A stretch of DNA of 25,850 nt from DASSBR01 sp035708085 (GCA_035708085.1 DASSTE010000010.1:1-25850), one strand, 5' to 3'. Numbered from the stretch's first letter, positions 1 through 8,645 are shown. Notes: generated from the sequence alone by a model not told the origin. Numbers and translations: made by a program.

Positions 1-1155
1 GGTGCTGCGCGGCGCTGGGTCAAGCAGCAGTTCGAGCAGATTTCAAAGCAGTGCGGCGGTTGCCTGGAGGTCAAGATGCTGCGCCGGCGCTTCAAGGGCA
101 AGCGCGCGCCCAATGGTGTCGAGATCGTCGATGTGGTCGCGATTCAGCGGGGGACGAGCGATCCCAACCGTCACATCGTCATGACGGCGCATCTCGACAA
201 CCGGGTGTCGGACGTTATGAACGTGAAGTCATTTTCGCCCGGTGCGGACGATGACGGTTCGGGCATCGCGGCAATGATCGAAGTCGCGCGGGTTTTGAGC
301 CACTACAAGTTCAATGCCTCGATCGTGTATTCCGCCGATTCCGGCGAAGAGCAAGGCCTTTACGGCGGGCGCATCATCGCCGATTACGCGAAGCAGCAAG
401 GCTGGGACGTCGAAACTAACATCAACAACGATATGATCGGCAATGCATCCGGCAGCGACGGCGTCGTCGATACGACCACCGGCCGGATTTTTTCGGAAGC
501 GGTCAAGGACAAGCTGAGCGACAAGGCGCTGCGCACGCTGCGCTACACCGGTGGTTTCATCGATTCGCCGTCGCGCGAAGTCGCGCGCTACATCACCCGG
601 CTTGCGAATGAATACATCCCCAATTTCCACCTGATGCTGATGTATCGGCAGGACCGCTACATGCGGGGCGGCGACCAGATTGCGTTCAACCGCGATGGCT
701 TTCCGGCCGTACGCATGAATGAGACGCACGAAAACTGGCGCCACCAGCACCAGGACGTGCGCAAGGTCAATGGCGTGCAGTACGGCGATCTGGTCAAGTT
801 CGTCAGCATTCCATTCCTGACGAACATGACGGCCGCGAACGCAATTGCGATCGCGTCCATGGCCTGGGCACCACCGCCCCCTTCAGACGTTTCGATCAAG
901 GGCGGCCTGTCGCCGGATACGACGTTGAGCTGGAACGCGATTGATTCCGGCAAGGCGCCGAATCTGGCCGGCTACAAGATTTACTGGCGGCGTACCGCGG
1001 CGCCGATGTGGCAGTATTCGCGCTGGGTCGGCAAGACGAAACAGTACACGCTGAAAAACCTGGTTATCGACAACTGGTATTTCGGTGTGGCGAGTGTGTC
1101 GAAGGACGGCTTTGAATCACCGGTAGTGTTCCCGGGCGCCGGCGGGGCATTCTAG
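1..1155 (+). CDS. M28 family zinc peptidase with C-terminal fibronectin III domain, 5' truncated by window
   Basis: Frame 1 is open from the first base, so the start and any signal peptide lie outside the window; 384 residues are visible. The M28 zinc-ligand pattern is in order: HLDN (His at window residue 64), GADDDGSG (bridging Asp 83), GEEQG (Glu 116/117), NNDMIG (Asp 144) and ETHE (His 243). In this family these residues bind two zinc ions and cleave N-terminal residues from peptides. From about residue 295 a Pro-rich linker leads to a fibronectin type III-like domain (LAGYKIYWR, then a WYFGVASVSKDG strand). This tail is common in secreted M28 enzymes, so a periplasmic or extracellular site is inferred. 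The gene converges on icd with 25 bp between the stops and no clear hairpin. Substrate cannot be told from sequence. Confidence 0.88.
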   Translation, partial: GAARRWVKQQFEQISKQCGGCLEVKMLRRRFKGKRAPNGVEIVDVVAIQRGTSDPNRHIVMTAHLDNRVSDVMNVKSFSPGADDDGSGIAAMIEVARVLSHYKFNASIVYSADSGEEQGLYGGRIIADYAKQQGWDVETNINNDMIGNASGSDGVVDTTTGRIFSEAVKDKLSDKALRTLRYTGGFIDSPSREVARYITRLANEYIPNFHLMLMYRQDRYMRGGDQIAFNRDGFPAVRMNETHENWRHQHQDVRKVNGVQYGDLVKFVSIPFLTNMTAANAIAIASMAWAPPPPSDVSIKGGLSPDTTLSWNAIDSGKAPNLAGYKIYWRRTAAPMWQYSRWVGKTKQYTLKNLVIDNWYFGVASVSKDGFESPVVFPGAGGAF

Positions 1156-1180
1156 CTGAGGCGCTGCCTGCATTCATTGG

Positions 1181-2503
1181 CTAATCCATGTTCGCGATAA
1201 TGGCGTCGCCGAAGCCGCGGCAGCCGACCAGCGTCGCGCCCGGAATAAGCTGCTGCATGTCTTCCTGCACGTTCTTGTCGCCGCGCTTGGGCGCACGAAT
1301 CGCTTCGCGCAGTCGCGCAAGATCGTAGGTCATCGTCTTGTTGGCAATAGTCTTGGCAACGCCGGCGATGATCTTGTCGGCGGCTTCGTGCCAGCCGATG
1401 TAGCGCAGCATCATTTCCGCCGACAGAATCAGCGAACCCGGATTGACGCGATCCTTGCCCGCTTGTCCCGGCGCGGTGCCGTGGGTGGCTTCGAACACGC
1501 CGATTGCGTCGGATATGTTCGCGCCGGGCGCGATGCCGATGCCGCCGACCTGCGCGGCCAGCGCGTCGGAAATGTAGTCGCCGTTCAGGTTGAGCGTCGC
1601 AATGACGTCGTAGTCTTCCGGGCTCAGCAGAATCTGCTGCAGGAAGTTGTCGGCGATGATGTCCTTGACGACGATCTCGCGGCCGGTGCGCGGGTTGCGG
1701 AACTTGCGCCATGGCCCGCCGTCGATCTCGACTGCGCCGAATTCCTCGGCGGCAACCTGGTAGCCCCAAGTGCGGAACGCGCCCTCGGTGAACTTCATGA
1801 TATTGCCCTTGTGCACCAGCGTGACCGACGAGCGGTCGTTGGCGATCGCATAGTTGATCGCCTTGCGCACAAGCCGCTGCGAGCCTTCGCGCGACACGGG
1901 CTTGACGCCGATGCCGGAACTCGACGGAAAGCGAATTTCGGTGACACCCATCTTCTCCTGCAGGAAGTGGATCACTTCGTGCACCTCGGGCGTGCCCGCC
2001 GCCCACTCGATGCCGGCGTAAATGTCCTCGGTGTTTTCGCGAAACACGACCATGTCGGTTAGTTCGGAATCCTTCATCGGGGTCGATACGCCGGGGAAAT
2101 AGCGAATCGGTCGCACGCACGCGTACAGGTCGAGCGTCTGGCGAATCTTGACGTTCAGCGAGCGGATGCCCTGCCCCACCGGCGTCGTCAGCGGCCCCTT
2201 GATCGACACGACGAAGTCGCGCAGCGCATTCAGGGTTTCATCAGGCAGGTATTCGTTTTCGCCGTATTTCTGCGTGGCCTTCTCGCCCGCGTACAACTCC
2301 ATCCAGGCAATTTGGCGCTTGTCGCCGTACGCTTTCTCGACGGCGCTATCGACCACCTTGAGCATTACCGGCGTGACATCGATGCCGATGCCGTCGCCTT
2401 CGATGAAGCCGATGATGGGCCGGTCGGGCACGTTGAGGCTGAAATCGGTGTTGACGGTGATGCGCTGGCCGTCTTCCGGCGGCCGGATGTGCTTGTACTC
2501 CAT
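1181..2503 (-). CDS. icd: Isocitrate dehydrogenase, NADP-type family (coenzyme loop atypical)
   Basis: 440 residues; converts isocitrate to 2-oxoglutarate and CO2 in the TCA cycle. Substrate-site residues match E. coli Icd with an offset of two: Ser115 (Ser113, the AceK phosphorylation site) in GIRSLNVKIRQ, Arg121, Arg131, Arg155, Lys232, and the metal-binding Asp285 and Asp309. In the coenzyme loop the usual HGTAPKY reads HGTAPGQ, so the Lys344/Tyr345 equivalents are Gly346/Gln347, while Tyr393 and Arg397 (Tyr391/Arg395) are kept. About 20 extra residues near 402-425 precede the conserved FGDAII end. The start ATG is 9 bp after the DAHP synthase stop, with an AAGG ribosome site overlapping that stop, so the two are probably cotranscribed. 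NADP use is the family expectation; the altered loop makes NAD or mixed use possible. Confidence 0.95.
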   Translation of the reverse strand: MEYKHIRPPEDGQRITVNTDFSLNVPDRPIIGFIEGDGIGIDVTPVMLKVVDSAVEKAYGDKRQIAWMELYAGEKATQKYGENEYLPDETLNALRDFVVSIKGPLTTPVGQGIRSLNVKIRQTLDLYACVRPIRYFPGVSTPMKDSELTDMVVFRENTEDIYAGIEWAAGTPEVHEVIHFLQEKMGVTEIRFPSSSGIGVKPVSREGSQRLVRKAINYAIANDRSSVTLVHKGNIMKFTEGAFRTWGYQVAAEEFGAVEIDGGPWRKFRNPRTGREIVVKDIIADNFLQQILLSPEDYDVIATLNLNGDYISDALAAQVGGIGIAPGANISDAIGVFEATHGTAPGQAGKDRVNPGSLILSAEMMLRYIGWHEAADKIIAGVAKTIANKTMTYDLARLREAIRAPKRGDKNVQEDMQQLIPGATLVGCRGFGDAIIANMD

Positions 2504-2512
2504 TCGAAACCT

Positions 2513-3883
2513 TTATGAACGTTGTGTGGCGACGATGCGCATCGCCATTTCAAGCGCCTGCTCGTAATTGAGGCGCGGATCGACTTCCGACTTATAGGCC
2601 CGGTTGAGGTCGGCATCGGTGAGGCCGCGCGCGCCGCCGGTGCATTCGGTGACGTCCTCGCCGGTCATTTCGAAATGCACGCCGCCGAGCACGCTGCCGT
2701 TTTCGGCGTGCAGTTCGAACGCGGCTTCGAGTTCATGCAGGATGTTGTCGAAGCGGCGCGTCTTGATACCGCTCGCGGTCGTCTCGGTGTTACCGTGCAT
2801 CGGATCGCAGATCCACAGCACGCGGCGACCGCTTTTCCGGATCGCGCGTAACAGCGGCGGCAATCCCTCGCGGATCTGACTGGCCCCGAAACGATGCGTC
2901 AGTGTCAGGCGCCCCGGTTCGGCCTCGGGATCGAGCACGTCGATCAGCCGCAGAATCGCCTCCGGCTTGGCAGTGGGACCGACCTTGACTGAAATCGGGT
3001 TGGCGATGCCGCGAAAATACTCGACGTGTGCGCCGTTCAAATCGGCGGTGCGCATGCCGATCCACGGGAAATGCGCCGACGTGTTGTACCAGCGCCCGGT
3101 CGCCTCGACGAAGCGCGTCTGCGCTTGCTCGTACGGCAGGTGCAGCCCTTCGTGGCTGGTGAAGAAATCGATCCGTTGGCTTTCCGAGGGCGATCGCCCG
3201 GAAATCGTCTCCATGAACTTCAGCGAGTCCATGATCGTATCGACGATGCGGCCGTATTCCGACGCCAGCGGCGAGTGGCGCACGAAATCGAGATTCCAGT
3301 ACTCCGGGTGATGCAGATCGGCGAAACCGCCGCTGACCAGCGCGCGGATGTGATTGAGCGTCAGCGCCGCGCACTCATAGCCCTTCAGCATCAGGCGCGG
3401 ATCGGGCGTGCGCGACGCCTCGCTGAATTCGACGCCGTTGATCAGATCGCCGCGATAGCTCGGCAGCGTGACGCCGTCGCGGGTCTCGGTGTCGGCCGAA
3501 CGCGGCTTCGCGTACTGGCCGGCGATGCGTCCGATGCGCACGACGCGCTTGTTGAGCCCGTGAATCAGCACCAGGCTCATCTGCAGGATGATCTTGAGCT
3601 TGTCGGCAATCTGGTCGCCGGTGCAGTCCTCGAAACGTTCGGCGCAGTCGCCGCCCTGCAGCACGAAGCGCTCGCCGCGCGCGGCCTCTGCCAATTGGCG
3701 CTTGAGCAGCTCGGTCTCGCCCCAGGTCACCAGCCCCGGCAGCCGGTGAATCTGCACCAGCACACGGTTGAGTTCGGCAGTGCTGGGATACAGCGGTTGA
3801 TGGCCGGCTTCCCAGCGCTGCCAGCTTTCGGGCTGCCAGGCCGGGCGCGCTTCGACATCGATGGCGTGTTGGTCGACGGGCAT
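2513..3883 (-). CDS. Class II (plant-type) 3-deoxy-7-phosphoheptulonate synthase
   Basis: 456 residues from the chosen ATG. Catalyses the first shikimate-pathway step, condensing phosphoenolpyruvate with erythrose 4-phosphate. Class II hallmarks: PAWQPESWR-like N-terminus, GGDCAERFED (metal-ligand Cys), RGDLINGVEF, PDPRLMLKGYE, ISVKVGPTAKPE, WICDPMHGNT (metal His), GGVHFEMTGEDVTEC (Glu) and SEVDPRLNYEQAL (Asp). The frame stays open to 3976, but residues before MPVDQHA are unlike the family and overlap the likely promoter, so 3883 is preferred; its ribosome site is weak. It is divergent from the aldehyde dehydrogenase gene and followed 9 bp later by icd. Class II enzymes are unrelated in sequence to AroF/G/H, and feedback control here cannot be read from the sequence. 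Confidence 0.94.
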   Translation of the reverse strand: MPVDQHAIDVEARPAWQPESWQRWEAGHQPLYPSTAELNRVLVQIHRLPGLVTWGETELLKRQLAEAARGERFVLQGGDCAERFEDCTGDQIADKLKIILQMSLVLIHGLNKRVVRIGRIAGQYAKPRSADTETRDGVTLPSYRGDLINGVEFSEASRTPDPRLMLKGYECAALTLNHIRALVSGGFADLHHPEYWNLDFVRHSPLASEYGRIVDTIMDSLKFMETISGRSPSESQRIDFFTSHEGLHLPYEQAQTRFVEATGRWYNTSAHFPWIGMRTADLNGAHVEYFRGIANPISVKVGPTAKPEAILRLIDVLDPEAEPGRLTLTHRFGASQIREGLPPLLRAIRKSGRRVLWICDPMHGNTETTASGIKTRRFDNILHELEAAFELHAENGSVLGGVHFEMTGEDVTECTGGARGLTDADLNRAYKSEVDPRLNYEQALEMAMRIVATQRS

Positions 3884-3914
3884 TCTCGGAACTAGGGACA
3901 GGTGTTGGCCCCAT

Positions 3915-3943
3915 ATTGTCGGCGCTGACGGCGCAAAAGTCAC
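3915..3943 (-). promoter_or_regulatory. Candidate sigma-70 promoter for the DAHP synthase-icd pair
   Basis: On the minus strand GTGACT (3943-3938) and GACAAT (3920-3915) are separated by 17 bp, each matching four of six consensus bases. The predicted RNA start, about ten bases on, would leave a short leader to the ATG at 3883 and would exclude the longer reading frame that begins at 3976. Seen by eye only. Confidence 0.3.
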
Positions 3944-4015
3944 GCGCGGGTGGCGTGCGGCGGCGCGTCTTGGCACAATGGTCGTTTACATTTTCAGTTC
4001 TGGAGCCGATCCATC

Positions 4016-5545
4016 ATGAGCCATCAAGACCCCGCCGCCATCCTCGCCTCGCTCGGCCTCAAGGCCGATAACGCCGGCGTCTGGACACCCGAAGGCTGGT
4101 CGGGCGACGGGCCGGTGCTCGAATCGTTCAACCCTTCGACCGGCGAAGTGATCGCACGCGTCAAGGCGGCCAGCGACGCCGATTACGAGCGCGTCATCAC
4201 CGCGGCGCAGGCAGCCGCCAAGGCCTGGCGCGAAACGCCCGCGCCGAAACGAGGCGAGGCGATCCGGCTCATCGGCCAGGCGCTACGCGACAACAAGGAC
4301 GCGCTGGGCAGCCTGGTGTCGCTGGAAATGGGCAAAATCAAGCCCGAAGGCGACGGCGAAGTGCAGGAAATGATCGACATCGCCGACTTTGCGGTCGGCC
4401 AGTCGCGCATGCTCTACGGCAAGACGATGCACTCCGAGCGCACCCGCCACCGCATGTACGAGCAGTGGCACCCGTATGGCGTCGTCGGCGTCGTCACCGC
4501 GTTCAACTTCCCGGTCGCGGTCTGGTCCTGGAACGCCTGCCTGTCGGCGATCTGCGGCAATGCCACCGTCTGGAAGCCGTCGCCGAAGGTGCCGCTGACC
4601 GCCATCGCCGTGCAGCACATCTGCAACAAGGTGATGGAGGACAACGGCTATCCGGGCATCTTCTCGCTGTTCGTCGACGCTGAGAACCGCCTCGCCGAGC
4701 GCTTCGTCAAGGACGAGCGCGTCGATCTGCTGTCGTTCACCGGTTCGAGCCAGGTCGGCCGCAAGGTCGGCGAAATGGTCGCCGCGCGCATGGGCCGCTC
4801 GCTGCTCGAACTGGGCGGCAACAATGCGATCATCGTCGATGAGACGGCAGACCTGAACCTCGCCGTGCCGGCGATCGTGTTCGGCGCAGTCGGCACCGCC
4901 GGCCAGCGCTGCACCAGCACGCGCCGTATCATCGTCCACGAGAGCATCGTCGACGACCTGACCGAGCGCCTTGTGAACGCGTACAAGCAGGTGCGGATCG
5001 GCGACCCGCTGGACAGCAAGACGCTGATGGGGCCGCTGATCGATGCCAACGCCGTCGCGGGCTACAAGGCCGCAATTGAGGCGATCAAGAAGGCCGGCGG
5101 CAAGGTGTTGTGCGGCGGCAATGTCATCGACCGACCCGGCCACTTCATCGAGCCGGTGATCGCGCGCGCGGAGAACCACTGGGACATCGTTCAGCACGAA
5201 ACTTTCGGGCCGATTCTGTACGTGATGTCCTACAAGACGCTGGAGGAAGCTGTGGCGCTGCACAACGGCGTGCGGCAGGGGCTGTCGTCGGCGATCTTCA
5301 CCACCGACCTGCGGAATGCTGAGTACTTCCTGTCGGCAGTTGGCAGTGACTGCGGTATTGCCAACGTCAATATCGGTACCTCGGGCGCCGAGATTGGCGG
5401 TGCGTTTGGTGGTGAGAAGGATACCGGCGGTGGGCGTGAGTCGGGGTCCGACGCCTGGAAGCAGTATATGCGGCGGCAGACTACTACTATTAACTGGAGT
5501 GCGGAGTTGCCGCTGGCGCAGGGTATTAAATTTGAAGTGATTTAA
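4016..5545 (+). CDS. Aldehyde dehydrogenase, ALDH7/antiquitin type (probable piperideine-6-carboxylate dehydrogenase)
   Basis: 509 residues, the usual ALDH7 length. It oxidises an aldehyde to an acid with NAD(P)+. Visible catalytic residues are Asn164 (TAFNFPVAVWSWN), Glu265 (LLELGGNNAII) and the nucleophile Cys299 (GTAGQRCTSTRR). GNATVWKPSP, the LLSFTGSSQVGR cofactor loop and the ANVNIGTSGAEIGGAFGGEK end fit antiquitin, which in bacteria (AmaB/Pcd) oxidises alpha-aminoadipate semialdehyde in lysine breakdown; the exact substrate is inferred. ATG 4016 is chosen over the upstream in-frame ATG at 3950 because homology starts at MSHQDP and TGGAG lies ten bases upstream. No other lysine-catabolism gene is adjacent, so it appears to be a single-gene unit. 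Confidence 0.92.
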   Translation: MSHQDPAAILASLGLKADNAGVWTPEGWSGDGPVLESFNPSTGEVIARVKAASDADYERVITAAQAAAKAWRETPAPKRGEAIRLIGQALRDNKDALGSLVSLEMGKIKPEGDGEVQEMIDIADFAVGQSRMLYGKTMHSERTRHRMYEQWHPYGVVGVVTAFNFPVAVWSWNACLSAICGNATVWKPSPKVPLTAIAVQHICNKVMEDNGYPGIFSLFVDAENRLAERFVKDERVDLLSFTGSSQVGRKVGEMVAARMGRSLLELGGNNAIIVDETADLNLAVPAIVFGAVGTAGQRCTSTRRIIVHESIVDDLTERLVNAYKQVRIGDPLDSKTLMGPLIDANAVAGYKAAIEAIKKAGGKVLCGGNVIDRPGHFIEPVIARAENHWDIVQHETFGPILYVMSYKTLEEAVALHNGVRQGLSSAIFTTDLRNAEYFLSAVGSDCGIANVNIGTSGAEIGGAFGGEKDTGGGRESGSDAWKQYMRRQTTTINWSAELPLAQGIKFEVI

Positions 5546-5831
5546 GGCTGCCGCCTGCGGCGGCGGGCTGATTGGGCGGGGGTGTCGACCCCCTGCGGCG
5601 AGTTACTTTCCTTTCGGGGAAAGTAACCAAAGCCATTGCTCCTGTCGCTGGGTCCGCAGCACTTCCTGTGCTGCGGACTTCCCGAAGATCGGGCTGAAAA
5701 TCGGGGCCGGAACATAACTCAGCCGTCCGTGGCTTCGGACAATGTTCCTTGTTTCCCCGATTTTCAGCCCGATCTTCGGCTGCGCTCGATGTCGCGGGAG
5801 AAGAAGCCGGCCGTCGTGGCCGGCACAAAAA
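5546..5831. repeat. Gene-free 286-bp region packed with hairpin-forming inverted repeats
   Basis: No reading frame here looks like a gene. Stems seen in order: GCCGCC/GGCGGC (5550-5555/5559-5564); GTTACTTTCC/GGAAAGTAAC (5602-5611/5618-5627); an 11-bp stem GTCCGCAGCAC with its complement (5652-5662/5668-5678); and a perfect 25-bp inverted repeat (5682-5706/5755-5779) whose 48-bp loop holds further stems (GGAACA/TGTTCC and GTCCG/CGGAC). The first lies directly after the aldehyde dehydrogenase stop and could act as a terminator. The whole resembles repetitive extragenic palindromic sequence in composition; copy number elsewhere in the genome is unknown. Confidence 0.75.
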
Positions 5832-6314
5832 TTAGATCGACTCGAAGCGTCCCGCTTCTCGGTTTTTCTGTACCCTGCCCGCCTCGAATACCTGGCCGTT
5901 CATAAAAATATAAACGCCTGCCGGCAGGCTTTGGGCTGCCGCTACTGCACCGCCGATGTTGAACACCGCGTCGCTGGCGCGGAACTTGGCCGGCGCCAGG
6001 GCACCTGTCAGCACGATTGTCTTGTCGGTAATGTCGCGCAGCCTTTCAGCCGTGTGTGTCATCGTGTCGGTGCCGTGGGTGATCAGCACGTGCCTGGCGT
6101 CTGCCACGGCGACGGCGTCGTGGATCATGGTCCGATCTTCATCCGTCAGTTCCAGGCTGTCCTTGCGGCACAGCGCGTGCACCTCAAAATCGAACGTCAC
6201 CGCCGCTTCGTGCAGGATCGCGTCGACTTGCGACTCGCCGACCTTGTAGTCGCTCTTGGCGTCAAAGTAGGTTTTGTCGATCGTGCCGCCGGTGGTGAAG
6301 ATATCGAGTTTCAT
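5832..6314 (-). CDS. Single-domain asparaginase-like protein
   Basis: 160 residues, about half a normal L-asparaginase. The two conserved N-terminal-domain motifs are present: TTGGTIDKTY near residue 8 (nucleophile Thr) and ITHGTDTMTHTAE near residue 78 (Thr-Asp of the second triad). It ends shortly after the segment GVYIFMNGQVFEAGRVQKN. Full-length asparaginases carry a second domain that completes neighbouring active sites; none is encoded here, and no frameshifted remainder is visible downstream. Stand-alone proteins of this size exist as a family, so this is probably intact rather than truncated, and its activity on asparagine is uncertain. ATG 6314 is used; it overlaps the patatin gene stop (TGATG), which indicates translational coupling. 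A TTG one codon earlier is unlikely. Confidence 0.85.
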   Translation of the reverse strand: MKLDIFTTGGTIDKTYFDAKSDYKVGESQVDAILHEAAVTFDFEVHALCRKDSLELTDEDRTMIHDAVAVADARHVLITHGTDTMTHTAERLRDITDKTIVLTGALAPAKFRASDAVFNIGGAVAAAQSLPAGVYIFMNGQVFEAGRVQKNREAGRFESI

Positions 6315-8518
6315 CAAAAAGGTCGCCCCAGGTAGAGATAAAAAGCTGCCTGATTGTGCTGCGACAGGCCGGCCCCCAGATAGAGCGCCCCGATCGCCGT
6401 GTCAGCGCCAACGAACAGTGATGCGCCGTAGCGCAACCCGCTGAAGTAGCTGTGCCCCTGGTCCTGCCATACATTGCCGGCTTCAAGGCTGCCGCCGATG
6501 TAAACGCCGCCGCCGAGCACGCCCGGCAGATGGCTGACGCGATTGTAATAGATCACCCGCGCGGCGAACGCCTGGTTGCCGCGCAACTCGTCCTGGCGCA
6601 GACCGGACAGCGACAGAAAACCACCCAGCGTGAACTGGTTGTAGAACGGAATCTGCGTACCGAACGACGTCGCCATCGTCGTGTTGATCAGGAAGTTGTT
6701 GGCGCCGAAGTGGAACGCTTTACCGGCCGTCAGGATGACCTTGTCGTAGCTCAGATCGCCGCCCAGCCCGGGACGCGGCGTGAAGCCGTGCAAATTGAGA
6801 TAAAAGCCGGCCGAGGGGAAATTGTAGTTGTCGAGCGTGTCCAGCCCCAGGTTGAATTCGTAGCCGACGAAATCCCGATGCGCTTGCGGCAAACCGTCGC
6901 CGCCGACATGCGGTGTGACGTCGATTTTACCGGCCGTCATCCCGACCCGCACCTGGCCGACGTCGCCGAGTTCGCGTCCGCCATCGATGCTCAATCGGAA
7001 CATGCGCGTGCTGAATTCCGCATTGCGCGTCGCGCCCCTGAACGTGTAGAAGGTGTGGTTCTGGTATTCCGCCGACGGCTCGACGAAATACGGGCTGCCG
7101 TACGCCAGTGGCTGGTAAAGACCGGTGAACGCACGGCGCGTGCGGCCGACCTGCAACTCGCTGTCCCACTCGCCACCCAGCCGGTTGACTGCGGGCTTGC
7201 GGAAACCAAAGCGCAGGTTGTAGAAACTGTCGCCTTCGAAGTCGTCGATGATGTTCATGCCGAACTCGAAGTAGTTTGGCTTCCAGCCTTTCTCCTTGAC
7301 GCGGAAGACGATGCCCACGCGGCCGTCGCGGCGCACGATTTGCGAATCCACGCGCTCGAATTCGCCGAGTTCGTAGAGCCGGCGCACGTCGCGCTTCAAT
7401 ACGCCGAGACGGAACGGCCTGCCGACGCGCGTGCGAATCTGGCTGCGAATCAGCGCCGTCGGCACGGTCTTGTTGCCCTCGATGCGGATGAAGTCGATCT
7501 TTGCCGGCAGCGGCACCATGTGGCGTTGGTGCTTCAGATAGGCTTGCCAGGCACTTTTCGACACCGCGAGCGGCTTGAGCGCCTTGGCTACGCGCTCTGC
7601 CGCCACGCGGCCGGCATCGATCGCCTGCGCCATTCTGTCGAAGTCGACCGCGCCGATGCCATCGAGGTTCGGTTGAATGATGACGTCGCGCGGCCCCAGC
7701 TTGGTGATCGAGGCGGTGACATTCTCGCGCGTCAGCAGGTTGACGACCTGCACCGTCAGGCCGAGCACGTTGTTGAGCGTATCGGCGCTCGCGAGCGGCG
7801 TGGAGACATCCACGGCGATGATGATGTCGGCACCCATCTTCTGCGCAACGCCGACCGGCAGGTTGCGCACCAGTCCGCCGTCGACAAGCAGATGCCCCTG
7901 CAGCAGCACCGGCGAGTAAAACCCGGGCACGGCCATGCTGGCACGCATCACCTCCGCGAGGTCGCCGTGGTCGAGCACCACCATCTGGCCTGTTTCGATA
8001 TCGGTCGCGACGGCACGAAACGGAATCGGCAGCTTGTCGAAATTGTGCGCCGGGCGCGTCCACAGCGTCAGCGAGTTCAGCAACTCGCGTGCGCTGTGGC
8101 CGCGCACGAGGCCACGGGGAAAATAGAAACGGCCTTTCTCGTAACCGAATTCCAGGCTGAACAGGTAGTTCGCCTGGCGCTCCTTGGTCCGGTAGGCCTG
8201 CAAGTCGCGCGGCCGGTTCTCGGCCATCGCCGCCTGCACTTGGCGGTCGCTCAGCACATGATCGAGAAACTTCGGCGGCATGCCCGAGGCGTAGAGTCCG
8301 CCGATTATGGCGCCCATGCTGGTGCCGACGATGCAGTCGATCGGAATATGCAGTTGTTCGAGGACTTCCAGCACGCCGACGTGCGCCGCCCCGCGCGCAC
8401 CGCCGCCGCTTAGCACCAGGCAGATCCTGGGCCGCTGTCCGGCGGTCGCGGCCGCTGCGCCGCCGGCGGCGGTCCACAAGCTGGCAAAGAGGCAAATGCA
8501 TAAAGCCGCGCGGCGCAA
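6314..8518 (-). CDS. Patatin-like phospholipase with POTRA and beta-barrel domains (PlpD-like, type Vd secretion)
   Basis: 734 residues. Residues 1-24 form a signal peptide (MRRAALCICLFASLW). The patatin domain follows: oxyanion loop GGGARG at 38-43, nucleophile Ser67 in GTSMG and catalytic Asp213 in VDGG, the lipid acyl-hydrolase dyad. A POTRA-like segment (IDFIRIEGNKTVPTALIRS, about 345-415) and a C-terminal Omp85-type barrel (430-734) follow, ending in Phe (LYLGRPF), the usual outer-membrane beta-signal. This order matches Pseudomonas PlpD, so an outer-membrane lipase delivered or displayed by its own barrel is inferred. The start is TTG, backed by GGGA six bases upstream; an out-of-frame ATG lies near it. 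The asparaginase gene overlaps its stop. Confidence 0.93.
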   Translation of the reverse strand: MRRAALCICLFASLWTAAGGAAAATAGQRPRICLVLSGGGARGAAHVGVLEVLEQLHIPIDCIVGTSMGAIIGGLYASGMPPKFLDHVLSDRQVQAAMAENRPRDLQAYRTKERQANYLFSLEFGYEKGRFYFPRGLVRGHSARELLNSLTLWTRPAHNFDKLPIPFRAVATDIETGQMVVLDHGDLAEVMRASMAVPGFYSPVLLQGHLLVDGGLVRNLPVGVAQKMGADIIIAVDVSTPLASADTLNNVLGLTVQVVNLLTRENVTASITKLGPRDVIIQPNLDGIGAVDFDRMAQAIDAGRVAAERVAKALKPLAVSKSAWQAYLKHQRHMVPLPAKIDFIRIEGNKTVPTALIRSQIRTRVGRPFRLGVLKRDVRRLYELGEFERVDSQIVRRDGRVGIVFRVKEKGWKPNYFEFGMNIIDDFEGDSFYNLRFGFRKPAVNRLGGEWDSELQVGRTRRAFTGLYQPLAYGSPYFVEPSAEYQNHTFYTFRGATRNAEFSTRMFRLSIDGGRELGDVGQVRVGMTAGKIDVTPHVGGDGLPQAHRDFVGYEFNLGLDTLDNYNFPSAGFYLNLHGFTPRPGLGGDLSYDKVILTAGKAFHFGANNFLINTTMATSFGTQIPFYNQFTLGGFLSLSGLRQDELRGNQAFAARVIYYNRVSHLPGVLGGGVYIGGSLEAGNVWQDQGHSYFSGLRYGASLFVGADTAIGALYLGAGLSQHNQAAFYLYLGRPF

Positions 8519-8645
8519 AACAGTCCCTTTCTTTGTAAATCTAGCGGAATCCCTATCTTAGCGAATCCGCCGCAAAGGCGGGTGACCGATTGCACATTCC
8601 CGGGGTTTCTGCTTACATGCAGGCGAAGAGTTCACAGGCGTGGAC
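8519..8645. other. Divergent intergenic region between patatin and nfeD genes
   Basis: About 125 bp with the patatin ribosome site (TCCC at 8524-8527 on the plus strand) at one edge. It must hold promoters for both directions, but no convincing -35/-10 pair, hairpin or operator is visible. Confidence 0.4.

Noticed and set aside
3884..3976. N-terminal extension of the DAHP synthase to 3976
   Set aside because: Residues are unlike class II enzymes and overlap a likely promoter; ATG 3883 fits family length.
4283..5263. 326-codon minus-strand open frame opposite the aldehyde dehydrogenase
   Set aside because: Antisense to a complete ALDH with all catalytic residues; no domain seen.
5832..6314. 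Asparaginase as a truncated pseudogene
   Set aside because: No C-terminal remnant or frameshift is visible downstream, the start is coupled to the previous gene, and stand-alone proteins of this length are known.
6452..8413. 653-codon plus-strand open frame opposite the patatin gene
   Set aside because: Arg- and Ala-rich translation without domains or a plausible signal; the minus strand has a complete patatin-POTRA-barrel protein. It is a shadow frame caused by high GC.
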